From assembly GCA_017632695.1 (NCBI GenBank), contig JAGBQS010000137.1, positions 1 through 6,130 of the forward strand: a stretch of 6,130 nt of DNA, written 5' to 3'. The stretch's first letter is position 1. Each line of letters begins with the position of its first letter. A model generated the notes under the pieces. It was not told the origin of the DNA and did not search any database. It worked only from the letters and a program-made list of their open reading frames with translations. This stretch comes from Bacteroidales bacterium. GTDB lineage: Bacteria > Bacteroidota > Bacteroidia > Bacteroidales > UBA3663. Position numbers and translations under genes: made by a program. Positions 5,933 to 6,130 of this stretch are shown piece after piece.

Positions 5933-6130
5933 ATGCAGATTGCCGAAGTTTTCAGTCAGCCGAAAGGAAGAATTATGGAGGATGCCCACGTGGTAACTCC
6001 GCACTATATAGCCGTTTTCGATGGAGCCACACCGAAGACGGCTTTCCGTTTCTCCCTGCCCGACGGCTCGCAGCTCACCCCGGGTCAGGCTGCCGCCCGA
6101 ACTTTGGCGAAAGCAGTCGGGGAACTCGAA
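5933..6130 (+). CDS. PP2C-like metal-dependent phosphatase, first 66 residues (cut by window edge)
   Basis: The visible part starts MQIAEVFSQPKGRIMEDAHV and contains two spaced motifs that resemble the start of the PP2C fold. The first is GRIMEDA (12-18), comparable to the eukaryotic PP2C RVEMEDA with its metal-binding Asp, here Asp17. The second is YIAVFDGATP (25-34), comparable to VYDGHGG/VADGMGG, with Asp30-Gly31 as the second metal site. The usual Gly-rich end of that motif is replaced by Ala-Thr, a form I associate with divergent bacterial members. PP2C enzymes remove phosphate from Ser/Thr residues using two metal ions; whether this one does so cannot be judged from a fragment. GGAA five bases before the ATG may serve as ribosome binding site. 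No other ATG lies in frame after the plsC stop. Confidence 0.6.
   Translation, partial: MQIAEVFSQPKGRIMEDAHVVTPHYIAVFDGATPKTAFRFSLPDGSQLTPGQAAARTLAKAVGELE

Overview
This window looks like an ordinary chromosomal segment of a member of the Bacteroidales (Bacteroidota). The reasons are Bacteroides-type promoter elements (TAnnTTTG, best seen at 5047-5054), weak or absent Shine-Dalgarno sequences before AT-rich start regions, moderately GC-rich genes separated by AT-rich gaps, and a purB / RluB-type pseudouridine synthase / asnS gene run. Genus cannot be fixed by eye.

Layout. Five genes lie on the minus strand and two on the plus strand, diverging from an AT-rich 202-bp region at 4924-5125. In minus-strand transcription order they are: a small two-helix membrane protein (4923-4726); a predicted outer-membrane beta-barrel protein (4636-3953); purB, adenylosuccinate lyase (3768-2419); an RluB-type 23S rRNA pseudouridine synthase with a long Gly/Gln/Tyr/Arg-rich N-terminal region (2381-888); and the first 267 residues of asnS, asparaginyl-tRNA synthetase (803 to the left edge). 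On the plus strand come plsC, a 1-acylglycerol-3-phosphate acyltransferase (5126-5887), and, 45 bp later, the first 66 residues of a PP2C-like phosphatase (5933 to the right edge).

Transcription units. purB and the pseudouridine synthase are 37 bp apart and probably co-transcribed; a clear intrinsic terminator (845-876) separates them from asnS. A long imperfect hairpin (4665-4706) lies between the small membrane protein and the beta-barrel gene. The 184-bp leader of purB holds three copies of a GGGGAA-containing repeat spaced exactly 22 bp apart, just upstream of a possible -7 promoter element.

Functions. The minus-strand set covers purine synthesis, ribosome modification and tRNA charging; the plus-strand pair opens with phospholipid synthesis. 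I see no mobile element, CRISPR array, RNA gene or defence system, and no clearly new multi-gene system. The items most worth a second look are the 24-bp in-frame repeat inside the pseudouridine synthase gene and the 22-bp phased repeat upstream of purB. No gene-free stretch exceeds 300 bp.
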